64,000 bases of DNA from Kordiimonas laminariae. Its GTDB lineage: Bacteria > Pseudomonadota > Alphaproteobacteria > Sphingomonadales > Kordiimonadaceae. Both the position numbers and the translations under genes were made by a program. The DNA lies in NCBI RefSeq assembly GCF_023008165.1, contig NZ_JAKQZA010000002.1, forward strand, positions 434,001 through 498,000. The letters run 5' to 3'. Positions 52,016-61,231 of the stretch are shown here, piece by piece. Each line of letters opens with the position of its first letter. Position 1 is the first letter of the stretch. A model generated the notes under the pieces. That model was given only the letters and a program-made list of their open reading frames with translations. It was not told where the DNA came from and ran no database searches.

Positions 52016-52600
52016 TTAATTGATGCAGTCGCGCACCTGAGCTTGAAGTTCTGGCACCACTTCAGCCTCGAACCACTGGTTTTTACTAAGCCAGATATTA
52101 TTGCGCGGACTTGGGTGCGGCATCGGGAAATAACCGTCGGCTTGAAAATCTCTCCAAGCCTTCACAGTTTCAGTCAGATTCTTTCTGACTTGCCCTTTCA
52201 TATGCCAGTTAAGTGCATATTGCCCCACCAGCAGTTTAACCTTCAAATTCGGTAGGAACGCCATCAAATCACTTCGCCATGCTTTGGCGCATTCAGGCCT
52301 TGGCGGCAGATCACCCGATTTACCTGTACCGGGAAAGCAAAAGCCCATAGGCAGGATGGCCACTAGTTCAGGATTATAAAACTCTTCCTTGCTAAGGCCG
52401 AGCCATAATCTGAGCCTATCGCCGCTCGCGTCATCAAACGGTACACCGGTTTCGTGCACTTTTCTGCCAGGAGCTTGCCCAGCAATCAGAATGGAAGCTT
52501 TAGGGTGCACCTGCAGGACGGGCCGTGGCTCATGTTCAAAACAAGATGCACATAGACGGCACCCTTTAACCTGCTCCACTAATGTTTCTAAAGCCTGCAC
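52016..52600 (-). CDS. Uracil-DNA-glycosylase-family protein, divergent
   Basis: 194 residues from a GTG start at 52600 with GGGAGAG five bases upstream. The family motifs are IAGQAPGRKVHETGVPFDDASGDRLRLWLG (first motif, GQAPG) and MPHPSPRNNIW (second motif, HPSPRN, similar to the SMUG1/Mug-like type). Two closely spaced cysteines (CRLCASC) near the N terminus could take part in an iron-sulfur cluster as in family 4, but the rest of the cluster set is not convincing. It would remove uracil or a deaminated base from DNA. Frame opens upstream to 52645, but with no ribosome site. Confidence 0.78.
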   Translation of the reverse strand: MQALETLVEQVKGCRLCASCFEHEPRPVLQVHPKASILIAGQAPGRKVHETGVPFDDASGDRLRLWLGLSKEEFYNPELVAILPMGFCFPGTGKSGDLPPRPECAKAWRSDLMAFLPNLKVKLLVGQYALNWHMKGQVRKNLTETVKAWRDFQADGYFPMPHPSPRNNIWLSKNQWFEAEVVPELQAQVRDCIN

Positions 52601-52726
52601 AAAACTCTCCCTAAGACAAAGGCAATTTAACAAGCGACAGTTCACCTTGCCACACTCTGGGATTATTTATCAAAAACTTGGGACAAACTGCATAGTTTTC
52701 ACCAATTTGACTCATATTGCACAGTC

Positions 52727-53869
52727 ATGATAGCGTTTTTAAGGGTCAGCTTTGAAAGGATATCTGCCTTGCTAGAGGCACGGGATATTGAGCTTATATC
52801 ATCGATTTCCGGCATGTCTGGTGAATGCCAGTCCATCACCGAATTTGTCGACGCTGTACTTGTGCCAATGACTGATCTTTTCAAATCGAATTCCAGCCTG
52901 TTTTACACGAATTCAAACCAGACGCCGGGACTATCTCTGCAGGATTGCTTCGCCAATAACCTGGATACTCTTTACTGTGATATATACCAAAGCAACTATC
53001 ACCAACAGGACCCTTGTTACGCATTGCTGGGGCAAAGTTCTCACGAAAGTAAGTGCGTGTCTGTCTCTACCGATCAAGCAATAGATCGCGAACATCATTA
53101 TATTAACAGCGCTTACTATGAAGATTTTCTGCAACCTCAGAACATCCATCAAAGCCTGATTTTCACTATTGCGGACCGGAAAAACTATTATGGTCTCTTT
53201 GGATTGCATCGCCCTTTACATAAAGATGCATATGAACAAAGCGATCACTTAAAGGCAAAGTTACTAGCATCACACTTTTCCACTAGCCTGAAGGCACTGC
53301 AGGCTAGTATGGCCCGCAACGATGAACAGTTGGCTCTCACTGCTATGATGGTACGTTCTTCTATGCTGGGGTTCATCACTGTAAATACACAAGGTATCAT
53401 TACGGCTAAATCAGCAGACCTCACCAATAAAATTCAGGGTTTAGTAGCTATTCCAGATCATCAACTTTGGCCTATGCTTCTAGATAGTTTTACACCGGAA
53501 ATACGTCAATTCTGCATCAATGCCCTGAAGGGTCATACTCTACAGGTAACGGATAGTATTGAGGTGCCATCATGTGCCGAAAAACAATTACCCGCTCTCT
53601 TTATATCTGTGCCTGAAACGGGAAAGCTCACAGTCTTTTTCCTTAATGAAGGTGCGCGAAATAATATCTCACAAGGTAAATTAAAGCACTTCAACCTCAC
53701 ACGCAGGCAGCAAGATGTAATTCATCTGATCAGTGAAGGGCTTACTAACACACAAATCGCGAATAAAATGGGTGTTAGCCCGAAAACACTGGAAAGCCAC
53801 CTAACCGCTATTTACAGGAAAACTGCCTGCCACAACAAAACCGGGCTTCTGTCGGCACTGCGCCCCTGA
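52727..53869 (+). CDS. LuxR-family transcriptional regulator
   Basis: 380 residues. The first about 300 residues are a divergent sensor region, perhaps PAS/GAF-like, with several cysteines and histidines. The C-terminal about 65 residues are a LuxR-type DNA-binding domain: LTRRQQDVIHLISEGLTNTQIANKMGVSPKTLESHLTAIYRKTACHNKTGLLSAL. It is followed at 90 bases by a TonB receptor and then an alpha/beta hydrolase on the same strand, so it is probably their regulator. Start ATG lies at 52727; an autoinducer-binding domain is not evident. Confidence 0.88.
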   Translation: MIAFLRVSFERISALLEARDIELISSISGMSGECQSITEFVDAVLVPMTDLFKSNSSLFYTNSNQTPGLSLQDCFANNLDTLYCDIYQSNYHQQDPCYALLGQSSHESKCVSVSTDQAIDREHHYINSAYYEDFLQPQNIHQSLIFTIADRKNYYGLFGLHRPLHKDAYEQSDHLKAKLLASHFSTSLKALQASMARNDEQLALTAMMVRSSMLGFITVNTQGIITAKSADLTNKIQGLVAIPDHQLWPMLLDSFTPEIRQFCINALKGHTLQVTDSIEVPSCAEKQLPALFISVPETGKLTVFFLNEGARNNISQGKLKHFNLTRRQQDVIHLISEGLTNTQIANKMGVSPKTLESHLTAIYRKTACHNKTGLLSALRP

Positions 53870-53876
53870 TTTATAG

Positions 53877-53887
53877 GGGGTATCCCC
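53877..53887. promoter_or_regulatory. Short palindrome upstream of TonB receptor gene
   Basis: GGGGTATCCCC is a perfect 4+3+4 palindrome about 73 bases upstream of the receptor start and just after the LuxR stop. It could be a LuxR-type operator, or part of a stem. No T-run follows, so a terminator is less likely. Confidence 0.3.
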
Positions 53888-53959
53888 GATTTCCATGACG
53901 AACACTGAAATTTAAAATACTTCCAACCATCAAATTATGGAGAGTGTTGGGAGGAAAAC

Positions 53960-56341
53960 ATGACCAGAAGATCAACCATACAGACATTATCAAAAACACT
54001 TATAAAAGCTTCAGCATCAGCTTCCATTGTCGCGCTGGTGGCAGGAACTCCGGCGGCCGCACAAGAAGGCGAAAAAGAAAACGCGCTCGAAGAAATTATC
54101 ATTACAGCTACGAAACGAGCTGAATCCATTCAAACTGTTGGCCTGAGCGTTACCGCCCTTCAAGGTGAAGACCTGCAAGCTCGCGGCGTCAGTGAATTTG
54201 CTGATTATGCAATTTCAATCCCAAACCTGTCGTTCGGAGCAACCGATGATGGTGTTCTGGCAAACCGTACGATTTCCATTCGTGGTATTGAGGGCCTGAA
54301 CACCACCAGTTTTTATATTGATGATATTCCGCTCGATGAATCTATTGATCCTCTCGTGTTAGACGTTGAGCGTGTAGAGGTACTGCGCGGCCCGCAGGGG
54401 ACACTGTTTGGCGCACGGGGCCTTGGCGGTACTATTCGGGTGATCACCAAAAAACCGGAATTTGATGAAGCAACCATCCGTTTCCATGGCGGCCTGTCGA
54501 ATACCAAAGAAGGTGGCCTGAACTACCTGTTTGATGCTGCTGCCAACATTCCTCTATCTGACCGTTTCGCAGCACGCGCAACGGCTTACTATCAATATGA
54601 GGAAGGTATCTTTGATAAAATCGTAGGGCCATCCACAGCACCCGGTGTTGTTGTACCGGCGGGCACTGTTGGTGCACTGGTGGGCGATACGCCATCCACC
54701 CAAGAAGACATTGACGACCGTGAAATATACGGAGGGCAACTGGCACTCAGGCTTGATGCTACAGACGCACTTACCTTTAACGGGCGCGTGATGTACCAAC
54801 GCACTGAGCTTTCAGGTTTTCCACTTGCTGATTTTGTCACCAATCAAACAACAGGGGAACTTACCCTTGTTGGGGATGATTTCACGCAAGAGCGCCTCTT
54901 TAATGTGGATGAAGGCGGTACAGACGAATGGGTGCAAGTTAGCCTTAACATAAATTATGAAACTGATTTTGGTACCTTCACCTCCGCCACAGGATACTTT
55001 GATCGCACCACCAATGAATTTGAGGATTCGAGCGAATTTATTTCTTTCACTCTTCTTGGCCCGATCCTGCAAGGCGCAGGGTTACCAACCCAGCCAGCCG
55101 CAGTATCTTCACCAATTTTCCAGTCACTTGAATTTAAGACATTTGCAGAGGAAATCAGATTTGTTTCTGATTTTGCTGGCGATTTCCAGGTGACAGTTGG
55201 TGCCTTCTACCAAAACACTGACGACAATGAAGCCTTTGACCCGCCAAACATCGCACCCGGGTTTGATGCTGTCTTTTCAGGCTTCCTAGGGGCGCCCGGC
55301 GGATTAACAGGTACTGGTGATTTAATCTTCACATCTGACACGCATATGCAAATTGAAGAACTCGGCCTGTTTGGGGAATTCACCTATAATTTCACGGACA
55401 AACTAAGTGCCACCCTTGGCGTTCGTTATTTTGATACTGAAGTAACAACAGACGATGTGATTGGCGGATTTGCTGCTGGCGGTCTTAATATAGTGTCACC
55501 AGAAACAGTACAATCAGAAGATGGCTTCAATTTCAAAGGCCTTATCGAATATGAAGCCAACGAAAATGTGTTTGTTTATGCATCTGTTGCTGAAGGTTTC
55601 CGTATTGGTGGCACCAATGGTGAACTACCCGCTACACTTGGTTGCCCTGCTCAGGCGGAAGCGCTTGGATTTGGTTCTGGCGACGACACACGAACCTTCG
55701 GCTCTGATAGCCTTGTCAGCTATGAACTAGGTACTAAAACCACGTGGAACGGAGGTAAGCTCACGGTGAACGCGGCTGCTTTCCACGTGAACTTTGATAA
55801 TATTCAGCAGCGCATTCTGCTTGGGTGTGGCTTTGATTTTGTTGGAAACATTGGTGCAGCGAAAAGCACTGGGTTCGAGTTTGAAATTGCGGGCCGACCA
55901 AATGAACATTGGTTCCTTCAGGCTGGCGCCGGGTACACCAACGCTCGCTTCACTGAAACTGTACCGGGCATTGCAACAGATGGTGACCCGCTTCAACAAG
56001 TACCTGAGTGGACTTTCTCCGCGACAGTTGATTATGAAACTCCGGCATCTTTCGGTGATTTCCAGTGGTTCAGCAGGTCAGATTTCGCTTATGTGGATAG
56101 TAGTATCAGTACTGTAGTGGATAGTAATTCTCCACGTATTCGCCCGTCTTACGCGCAGGTTAATACGCGCTTTGGCCTGAGGAACGATCAGTATGCAATC
56201 ACACTCTTTGTGGATAACCTGTTTAATGAAGATGCCGCTTATTCAGATAACCGCACATTAGCGGCGGAAGCTGGTGGACGTCCGCGTATCGTACGCAATC
56301 GTCCCCGTACTATAGGAATTGATTTCCGGGCAAACTTTTAA
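53960..56341 (+). CDS. TonB-dependent receptor
   Basis: 793 residues. A signal peptide (about 1-34, ending AAAQ) is followed by a TonB-box-like segment (EEIIITATKRAESIQTVGLSVTAL) and the plug at about 50-180 (NRTISIRGIEGLNTTSFYIDDIPLDESIDPLVLDVERVEVLRGPQGTLFGARGLGGTIRVITKKP), then a barrel ending in a terminal phenylalanine (IDFRANF). No STN domain, unlike the receptor at 40102. It would import a ligand across the outer membrane; the ligand may be peptide, sugar or siderophore. Follows a LuxR regulator and precedes a hydrolase gene 11 bases downstream. Confidence 0.93.
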   Translation: MTRRSTIQTLSKTLIKASASASIVALVAGTPAAAQEGEKENALEEIIITATKRAESIQTVGLSVTALQGEDLQARGVSEFADYAISIPNLSFGATDDGVLANRTISIRGIEGLNTTSFYIDDIPLDESIDPLVLDVERVEVLRGPQGTLFGARGLGGTIRVITKKPEFDEATIRFHGGLSNTKEGGLNYLFDAAANIPLSDRFAARATAYYQYEEGIFDKIVGPSTAPGVVVPAGTVGALVGDTPSTQEDIDDREIYGGQLALRLDATDALTFNGRVMYQRTELSGFPLADFVTNQTTGELTLVGDDFTQERLFNVDEGGTDEWVQVSLNINYETDFGTFTSATGYFDRTTNEFEDSSEFISFTLLGPILQGAGLPTQPAAVSSPIFQSLEFKTFAEEIRFVSDFAGDFQVTVGAFYQNTDDNEAFDPPNIAPGFDAVFSGFLGAPGGLTGTGDLIFTSDTHMQIEELGLFGEFTYNFTDKLSATLGVRYFDTEVTTDDVIGGFAAGGLNIVSPETVQSEDGFNFKGLIEYEANENVFVYASVAEGFRIGGTNGELPATLGCPAQAEALGFGSGDDTRTFGSDSLVSYELGTKTTWNGGKLTVNAAAFHVNFDNIQQRILLGCGFDFVGNIGAAKSTGFEFEIAGRPNEHWFLQAGAGYTNARFTETVPGIATDGDPLQQVPEWTFSATVDYETPASFGDFQWFSRSDFAYVDSSISTVVDSNSPRIRPSYAQVNTRFGLRNDQYAITLFVDNLFNEDAAYSDNRTLAAEAGGRPRIVRNRPRTIGIDFRANF

Positions 56342-56352
56342 GGGCTGGCTAT

Positions 56353-57192
56353 ATGTTTTTGCCTAATCTTAAAAAGGAGATGCTTGAAATAGCATCAGGT
56401 ATCTCCCTTGCTTATGTTGAACGCAAACCAACACCAGTGCTCGCTGATGCCCCCACTTTACTGTTTGTACCGGGCTTCACGTTTTCCGCGGAAGTGTTTC
56501 ATCATCAACTGGAAGAATTTTCCAAAACCCACCGCGTGATCGCGCTGGACCCTAGGAGCCACGGCGCTTCTACAATCACCAGTGAGGGGAACGGTTATAC
56601 AACAATTGCCCATGATCTGGAGCTTTTCATCGGTGCAAAAGGGCTAACAAATATCGCACTCATAGGTTGGTCATTCGGTGCACTTGCCACATGGCAATAT
56701 GCAGCCAAATACCCAAGAAACCTCTATTCGCATATCTGTATTGATATGCCGCCTATTGGTATGTCTGAAGATCCTGATATCTGGACAGAGGGCAAAATAA
56801 GCGACCTTGGCGGTGCCTATCATGCCCTAACTTCAAAGGAAGGGCATGCAGTGATGATACGGGAATATGCTGAACATGTGATGTTTAGTGGCACCTTAAG
56901 CGATAGAGAATTAAGCCGTATCGTGGAGATATCCCAACAAACACCATACGTGGTTGCATCACAGCTTTTTGCATCCGGTCTTTTCAGTAACAGGGAAGAA
57001 GAAGCGAAAGCCATTAATGGCGTCGTCCCTACTCGCTTTTACCTCGCTGAACATTGGAGCGCTGAAGCAGAAGCATACCTGATGAGAACGTTACCTGACG
57101 CAAGCATATCCAGCTTTGGCGGTCACATGATGTTTCAGGAGTTTAGCGATCACTTCAACAGAGATTTGAGCGCCTACCTTCAGTCTCTGTAA
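56353..57192 (+). CDS. Alpha/beta hydrolase
   Basis: 279 residues. LLFVPGFTFSAEVFHHQLEEFSKTHRVIALDPRSHGAS is the standard start (oxyanion PGF), GWSFGALATWQYA carries the nucleophile serine, and GGHMMFQEFSDHFNRDL the terminal histidine. An acid residue in the middle is expected but I cannot fix it with certainty. Directly downstream of the TonB receptor (11 bases), so it likely acts on the imported compound or a derivative. No signal peptide; cytoplasmic. Confidence 0.85.
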   Translation: MFLPNLKKEMLEIASGISLAYVERKPTPVLADAPTLLFVPGFTFSAEVFHHQLEEFSKTHRVIALDPRSHGASTITSEGNGYTTIAHDLELFIGAKGLTNIALIGWSFGALATWQYAAKYPRNLYSHICIDMPPIGMSEDPDIWTEGKISDLGGAYHALTSKEGHAVMIREYAEHVMFSGTLSDRELSRIVEISQQTPYVVASQLFASGLFSNREEEAKAINGVVPTRFYLAEHWSAEAEAYLMRTLPDASISSFGGHMMFQEFSDHFNRDLSAYLQSL

Positions 57193-57224
57193 CTGAAGAG
57201 CTTTATGCTCTTCACACTAAAAAA

Positions 57225-57247
57225 GGGGCCTAAAAGCCCCTTTTTCT
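57225..57247. terminator. Terminator between convergent genes
   Basis: GGGGC / GCCCC with a CTAAAA loop, framed by A- and T-runs on either side, so it can work in both directions. A second hairpin (GAAGAGC / GCTCTTC, 57195-57213) precedes it. Confidence 0.85.
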
Positions 57248-57265
57248 TTTATCTAACTCAGCCTG

Positions 57266-60200
57266 TTACTTTGGGCCTTGATCATGGAACCATAGTTTCG
57301 GCAACACGCGCTTACGCGGCCATTCCTCGTTCATGGTATCATCGTCATAAAGACGACCATTCATCATCACCCGATGGATATCCACGGTGTTTTTCAGATC
57401 AGCACGTGGGTCTTTATTCAGAACAACAAGGTCCGCGAACTTACCCGGTTCGATGGAACCCACTTCATCGGCATGACCAATGATATGTGCACCATCAATA
57501 GTCGCTGCTTTGAGCGCTTCCATCGGTGTAGCTTTACCTGAACCAAGGGACCAAAGCTCCCAGTGATAACCAAGCCCCTGGAACTGACCGTGGCTACCAA
57601 CACCAACCTTACCACCTGCGCGCTGGATATCTATGGCACTGTCCGCCACCCGCGTGAAGGCATATTCTTCATCACGGAACCAAGGGGCACGCTTGGTGCG
57701 GCCATCCACAATATTATGCGGCATAAAACGATTTACCTTCTCATCATCGTGCGGGTTCTGGTTGGTGAAATAATAGTTTTCACCCCACGGGCCACCGTAT
57801 GTCACGAGAAGGGTTGGCGTATAACCAATGCCAGTTTGCGCGGCTAACTGCACCACATCCTTATAGAGCGGCACAATCGGGATATTATGCTCATTACCCG
57901 CAAAACCATCGATCATGTGCGTAAGATCAAGCTTCGCATCAAGGCCGCCCTCAGTTGTTGGCATGATACCTACTTCCTTGGAGGCATCCACAATATACTG
58001 GCGCTGTTTCCGGTTGCCGGTAATGTAAGCTTTGATGTTCTTGGTACGGTAATGATCTTTATAGCGGGTCAGCACATCCACCGCATGCTCTTTAGATTTA
58101 ATATTGGTATCGGAGAACACGCCCGGCCCGGTTGACCATGCACGCAGGCCAATCATCCGGCCTGCTTCCACCATATCCTGAGCCACAAATATATCTGTCG
58201 TGCTTGTCTGCACATCGAGGCCGCTGGTTACGCCGTAAGCAACGTTCGCAAGGAACGGCCAGAAGTTTTCTTCCACAACACCGTTCCGGCTCCAGTTACG
58301 CCAGTGACCATGGCTATCCACAAAGCCTGGTGTGATGAATTTACCGCTCACATCACGAACTTCAGCGCCGCGTGGGATATCCACAGAACCTTGAGGGCCA
58401 ACAGCCGCGAACTTGCCGTTTGTTACCACAACATCTGCATTTTCAATGGTGCCTTGCTCTCCCATCGTAAGGACAGTTGCTCCGCGCAGAACAATTGTAC
58501 CTTCGGGGTTATCACGCGGCACTTCTACACGGGCTACATAGGTATGATATTTCTTAGGTTCTTCGGCTTTTTCTTCTTTCTTTTCAGCATCCGTTTTTTC
58601 TGCTGTTTCAGAAGCTGTCTCTTCCGTCTTTTCCTCTTCTTTACTTTCTTCTTTCTCTGGTTTCACCCACTCAACGTCAGAAAGTTTCTGGGTATAGAGT
58701 GTACTCCCCACAGACCACAGGATAGTTTCACCGTCGTCAGACCATTCGAAATAATCAACACCAATATCAGAGAGTGTTTTAAGCGGTACGCTTGGGCCTG
58801 CAACATTCACAGTTACAGCTTTTCGGCCAGTTGGCGGCACGTTAATGAGCTGCAATTGTTCCTGTGAACGTGCTAGTGCAAATCTGCCGTTCGGGCTAAG
58901 GCGCATATCACGTGCAGGCACTGGTTTTGCCGCGAAATAGAGACCCTTACCCGTTACCTTCAAGTGATCTCGGCGATCCGTACCATCAAGACGTACAGAG
59001 AAAAGCTTATCGCCATCATAAAGATTCACGCGGTCAGCCTGATCACCAAAATGAATGCTGCCAAAACCTGAACCCGGCATAATCACCCGCGTTGCACCGG
59101 TTTTCACATTCACCGCAATCAAATCACGCTGAGCACCAGCGTTGCCGAGATTGAACTGGTGGTTAGAGGAACGGATCGCAACAATTTCATCACCTGCTGG
59201 TGTGAAATGTGGCTCACTATAATAACCAGAGACTTTTGTTATCTGCTCAGGCTTGCTCCTACCATTCGCGCGCATACGGTAAATCTGCCCACCATCTGTA
59301 TCCCAGCTAATATAAGTGATATAGCGCCCATCTTTTGACCATGACGGCTGGTGTACATTGGTACCTGCCCGGCCAATTTTCTTTGGTGCACTACCCTCTG
59401 CCAATTGCATGGAATAAAGCTCACCAAGTGCCGAGAACACAACTGTATCACCGCTTGGCGACATCGCTGGTGTTTGCGCCATGCGCGCCACCACTGGGCC
59501 TTCTGGGTCTTTTTCCTGATGAACAAGATCAGCGCCAATATCCAGCTTCACTTTGGCGGTAAACGGAATAACTGTGCGCTTGCCGTCTGCAATATCAATA
59601 CGTTCGATCTTACCGCCACTTGTTGTGATGATCGCACTGCCATCAGGTGTGAAGCTATAAGCAGGCATAAGATCACGTGTCGCGCGGGATTCCTGATCAT
59701 CCCGTGTTACAGGATAGGCTAGCCAACGGTCTTCGCCTGTCGCGAGATTGCGCACACGGAAACCAGTGTCTGTTTCATGGCGCGTACCATAAACAAGCAT
59801 CGTACCATCTGGCGAAATAGCTGGGCGCATCGCGCCACCATAAGCAGTTACAATAGTATCTGTCGTGCCTTCCTGAAGGTCACGGCGTACCACCCGCCAA
59901 GGGAAGTTAGACATATTGTAAGAAAAGCCACCTTGCTTGGTGCTGTAATACAGATACTGACCATCTTTTGAAACGGAAACGCCCTGTGCATTTGGCTGAC
60001 GGTTCCTAGGTGTATTCGCACCTTGCGGACGAGAGTTAGTTACCTGAATACCTTTGCCGCCATGCTTATGGTACATCCAGATTTCATTAGCACCGATACC
60101 GTTCGGCAGTTGAGATACATATACGTAGTTACCGTCAGCTGACCATGCGGGGCTCATAAGTTCGCCGGATGCCAGTGATGAAAGCTTCTTTGTCCTAGAG

Positions 60201-60658
60201 CCATCAGCATTTGCAATATAGAGATTTTCCGAACCATCCTGATCGGAAATGAAAGCAATCTGTGTCCCATCAGGTGAATAGGATGGCTGAGACTGGAAAC
60301 CCATGCCAGTTAAAACAGCTGTCGCTTCACCTCCTGCCATTGGCACGGTGTAGATATCACCAAGAATTTCGAACATGATGGTGCTGCCATCAGGCGATAC
60401 ATCAAGCGCAATCCATGTTGCTTCATCAGTTTCAAACTCAACAGTACGTGACGGTTCAAGTGGCAGGCCTTTTTTCTTGTCTCCGCCTTCACCTGGCTTT
60501 TCAGTTACCACACTTGTCATTCGCATATGAACAGGTGGCTCTGTCCATTTTTCATGAATTGATGGTGGTGTTGCATCCGCAGATAAAACTGCTGGTGCAT
60601 AAAATAAACTTGTTGCAAACAGCGCTGCAGACAGCGCCTTCTTCGAAGTGCGTGACAT
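57266..60658 (-). CDS. Large secreted propeller-amidohydrolase fusion
   Basis: 1130 residues from ATG 60658 (GAGGGGGCAACT upstream). A signal peptide (about 1-27) exports it. The first about 660 residues are a TolB/WD40-like beta-propeller with many WD-like repeats (YSPDGTQIAFISDQDGSENLYIANADGS, MSPAWSADGNYVYVS). A Glu/Lys-rich low-complexity linker of about 40 residues follows (nucleotides 58546-58665), then an amidohydrolase domain with the metal motif GFVDSHGHWRNW, KAYITGNRKQRQYIVDASKEVGI, and a late GVGSHGQFQGLGYHWE. Similar fusions in proteobacteria are thought to act on peptides or amides. Divergent from the two double-glycine peptide genes, across 252 bases. Confidence 0.88.
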   Translation of the reverse strand: MSRTSKKALSAALFATSLFYAPAVLSADATPPSIHEKWTEPPVHMRMTSVVTEKPGEGGDKKKGLPLEPSRTVEFETDEATWIALDVSPDGSTIMFEILGDIYTVPMAGGEATAVLTGMGFQSQPSYSPDGTQIAFISDQDGSENLYIANADGSRTKKLSSLASGELMSPAWSADGNYVYVSQLPNGIGANEIWMYHKHGGKGIQVTNSRPQGANTPRNRQPNAQGVSVSKDGQYLYYSTKQGGFSYNMSNFPWRVVRRDLQEGTTDTIVTAYGGAMRPAISPDGTMLVYGTRHETDTGFRVRNLATGEDRWLAYPVTRDDQESRATRDLMPAYSFTPDGSAIITTSGGKIERIDIADGKRTVIPFTAKVKLDIGADLVHQEKDPEGPVVARMAQTPAMSPSGDTVVFSALGELYSMQLAEGSAPKKIGRAGTNVHQPSWSKDGRYITYISWDTDGGQIYRMRANGRSKPEQITKVSGYYSEPHFTPAGDEIVAIRSSNHQFNLGNAGAQRDLIAVNVKTGATRVIMPGSGFGSIHFGDQADRVNLYDGDKLFSVRLDGTDRRDHLKVTGKGLYFAAKPVPARDMRLSPNGRFALARSQEQLQLINVPPTGRKAVTVNVAGPSVPLKTLSDIGVDYFEWSDDGETILWSVGSTLYTQKLSDVEWVKPEKEESKEEEKTEETASETAEKTDAEKKEEKAEEPKKYHTYVARVEVPRDNPEGTIVLRGATVLTMGEQGTIENADVVVTNGKFAAVGPQGSVDIPRGAEVRDVSGKFITPGFVDSHGHWRNWSRNGVVEENFWPFLANVAYGVTSGLDVQTSTTDIFVAQDMVEAGRMIGLRAWSTGPGVFSDTNIKSKEHAVDVLTRYKDHYRTKNIKAYITGNRKQRQYIVDASKEVGIMPTTEGGLDAKLDLTHMIDGFAGNEHNIPIVPLYKDVVQLAAQTGIGYTPTLLVTYGGPWGENYYFTNQNPHDDEKVNRFMPHNIVDGRTKRAPWFRDEEYAFTRVADSAIDIQRAGGKVGVGSHGQFQGLGYHWELWSLGSGKATPMEALKAATIDGAHIIGHADEVGSIEPGKFADLVVLNKDPRADLKNTVDIHRVMMNGRLYDDDTMNEEWPRKRVLPKLWFHDQGPK

Positions 60659-60836
60659 AGTTGCCCCCTCGCCCAATTTCCCAATTCCAAATTTATATAT
60701 TCAGACTGCTACACCGTAACATTAGAGAAAAGAGGCATTAAATAAAGAATCTGTCAGAGCACATGGTAACTCCACAAATAGTATCAAAAATACAACATCA
60801 ACACTTCATTATGTACTAAATCGAACAAAAACTAAT

Positions 60837-60897
60837 AAGTTGTATTGATACACTAAATAAAAGATGCATGATTATTTTTGCACGAAAAATACAACTT
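60837..60897. promoter_or_regulatory. Inverted repeat upstream of the first small peptide gene
   Basis: AAGTTGTAT (60837-60845) and ATACAACTT (60889-60897) are perfect 9-base arms about 43 bases apart. A third copy of ATACAAC lies at 60790-60796. The right arm ends just before the GGGGAG ribosome site (60898-60903) of the first peptide gene, so a regulator bound there, or an RNA stem, could control its expression. Confidence 0.45.
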
Positions 60898-60910
60898 GGG
60901 GAGACATATC

Positions 60911-61141
60911 ATGTCTATTGAAGCATTATCATTCGAGCAAACCACTCAGGTATTTGGCGGTAGCGGCCGCACTGCTGAGGACCCACTATTCAGCAGCCCT
61001 CCGGCCGGTTTTGTAGCAACTGGTTTATTCGACTGTAACGGTAGTACCCGTTTTCAGATTTACATCAATCTAGACACTTTTGAGACGGTTTGTGTTTTTG
61101 AAGGCACCGGTTGCTCCGGCGGCCCGCACATAGGCCTCTAA
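60911..61141 (+). CDS. Double-glycine-leader peptide precursor 1
   Basis: 76 residues from ATG 60911, with GGGGAG upstream. The N terminus (MSIEALSFEQTTQVFGG) fits the double-glycine leader pattern: L at -12, S at -11, Q at -8, V at -4 and GG at -2/-1. Cleavage after GG would leave 59 residues, with three cysteines (the first two 18 residues apart), a hydrophobic middle, and a glycine-rich tail. It is a paralogue of the next gene: the leaders share 14 of 17 residues. No modifying enzyme or C39-peptidase transporter lies beside it, so export route and modification are unknown. Family unrecognised; the leader pattern is the main evidence. Confidence 0.78.
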   Translation: MSIEALSFEQTTQVFGGSGRTAEDPLFSSPPAGFVATGLFDCNGSTRFQIYINLDTFETVCVFEGTGCSGGPHIGL

Positions 61142-61231
61142 TAATTAAACGGGGAAAACCAATACAGTTTCCTGCGTTTCATCACGAAAATAGGGTCAAC
61201 TATTCTTCAACCACAATCAAGGGGACACGCT

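Noticed and set aside
58546-58665. Low-complexity Glu/Lys stretch as a sign of frameshift or repeat expansion
   Set aside because: The frame is continuous on both sides and the motifs downstream are intact. It reads as a normal charged linker.
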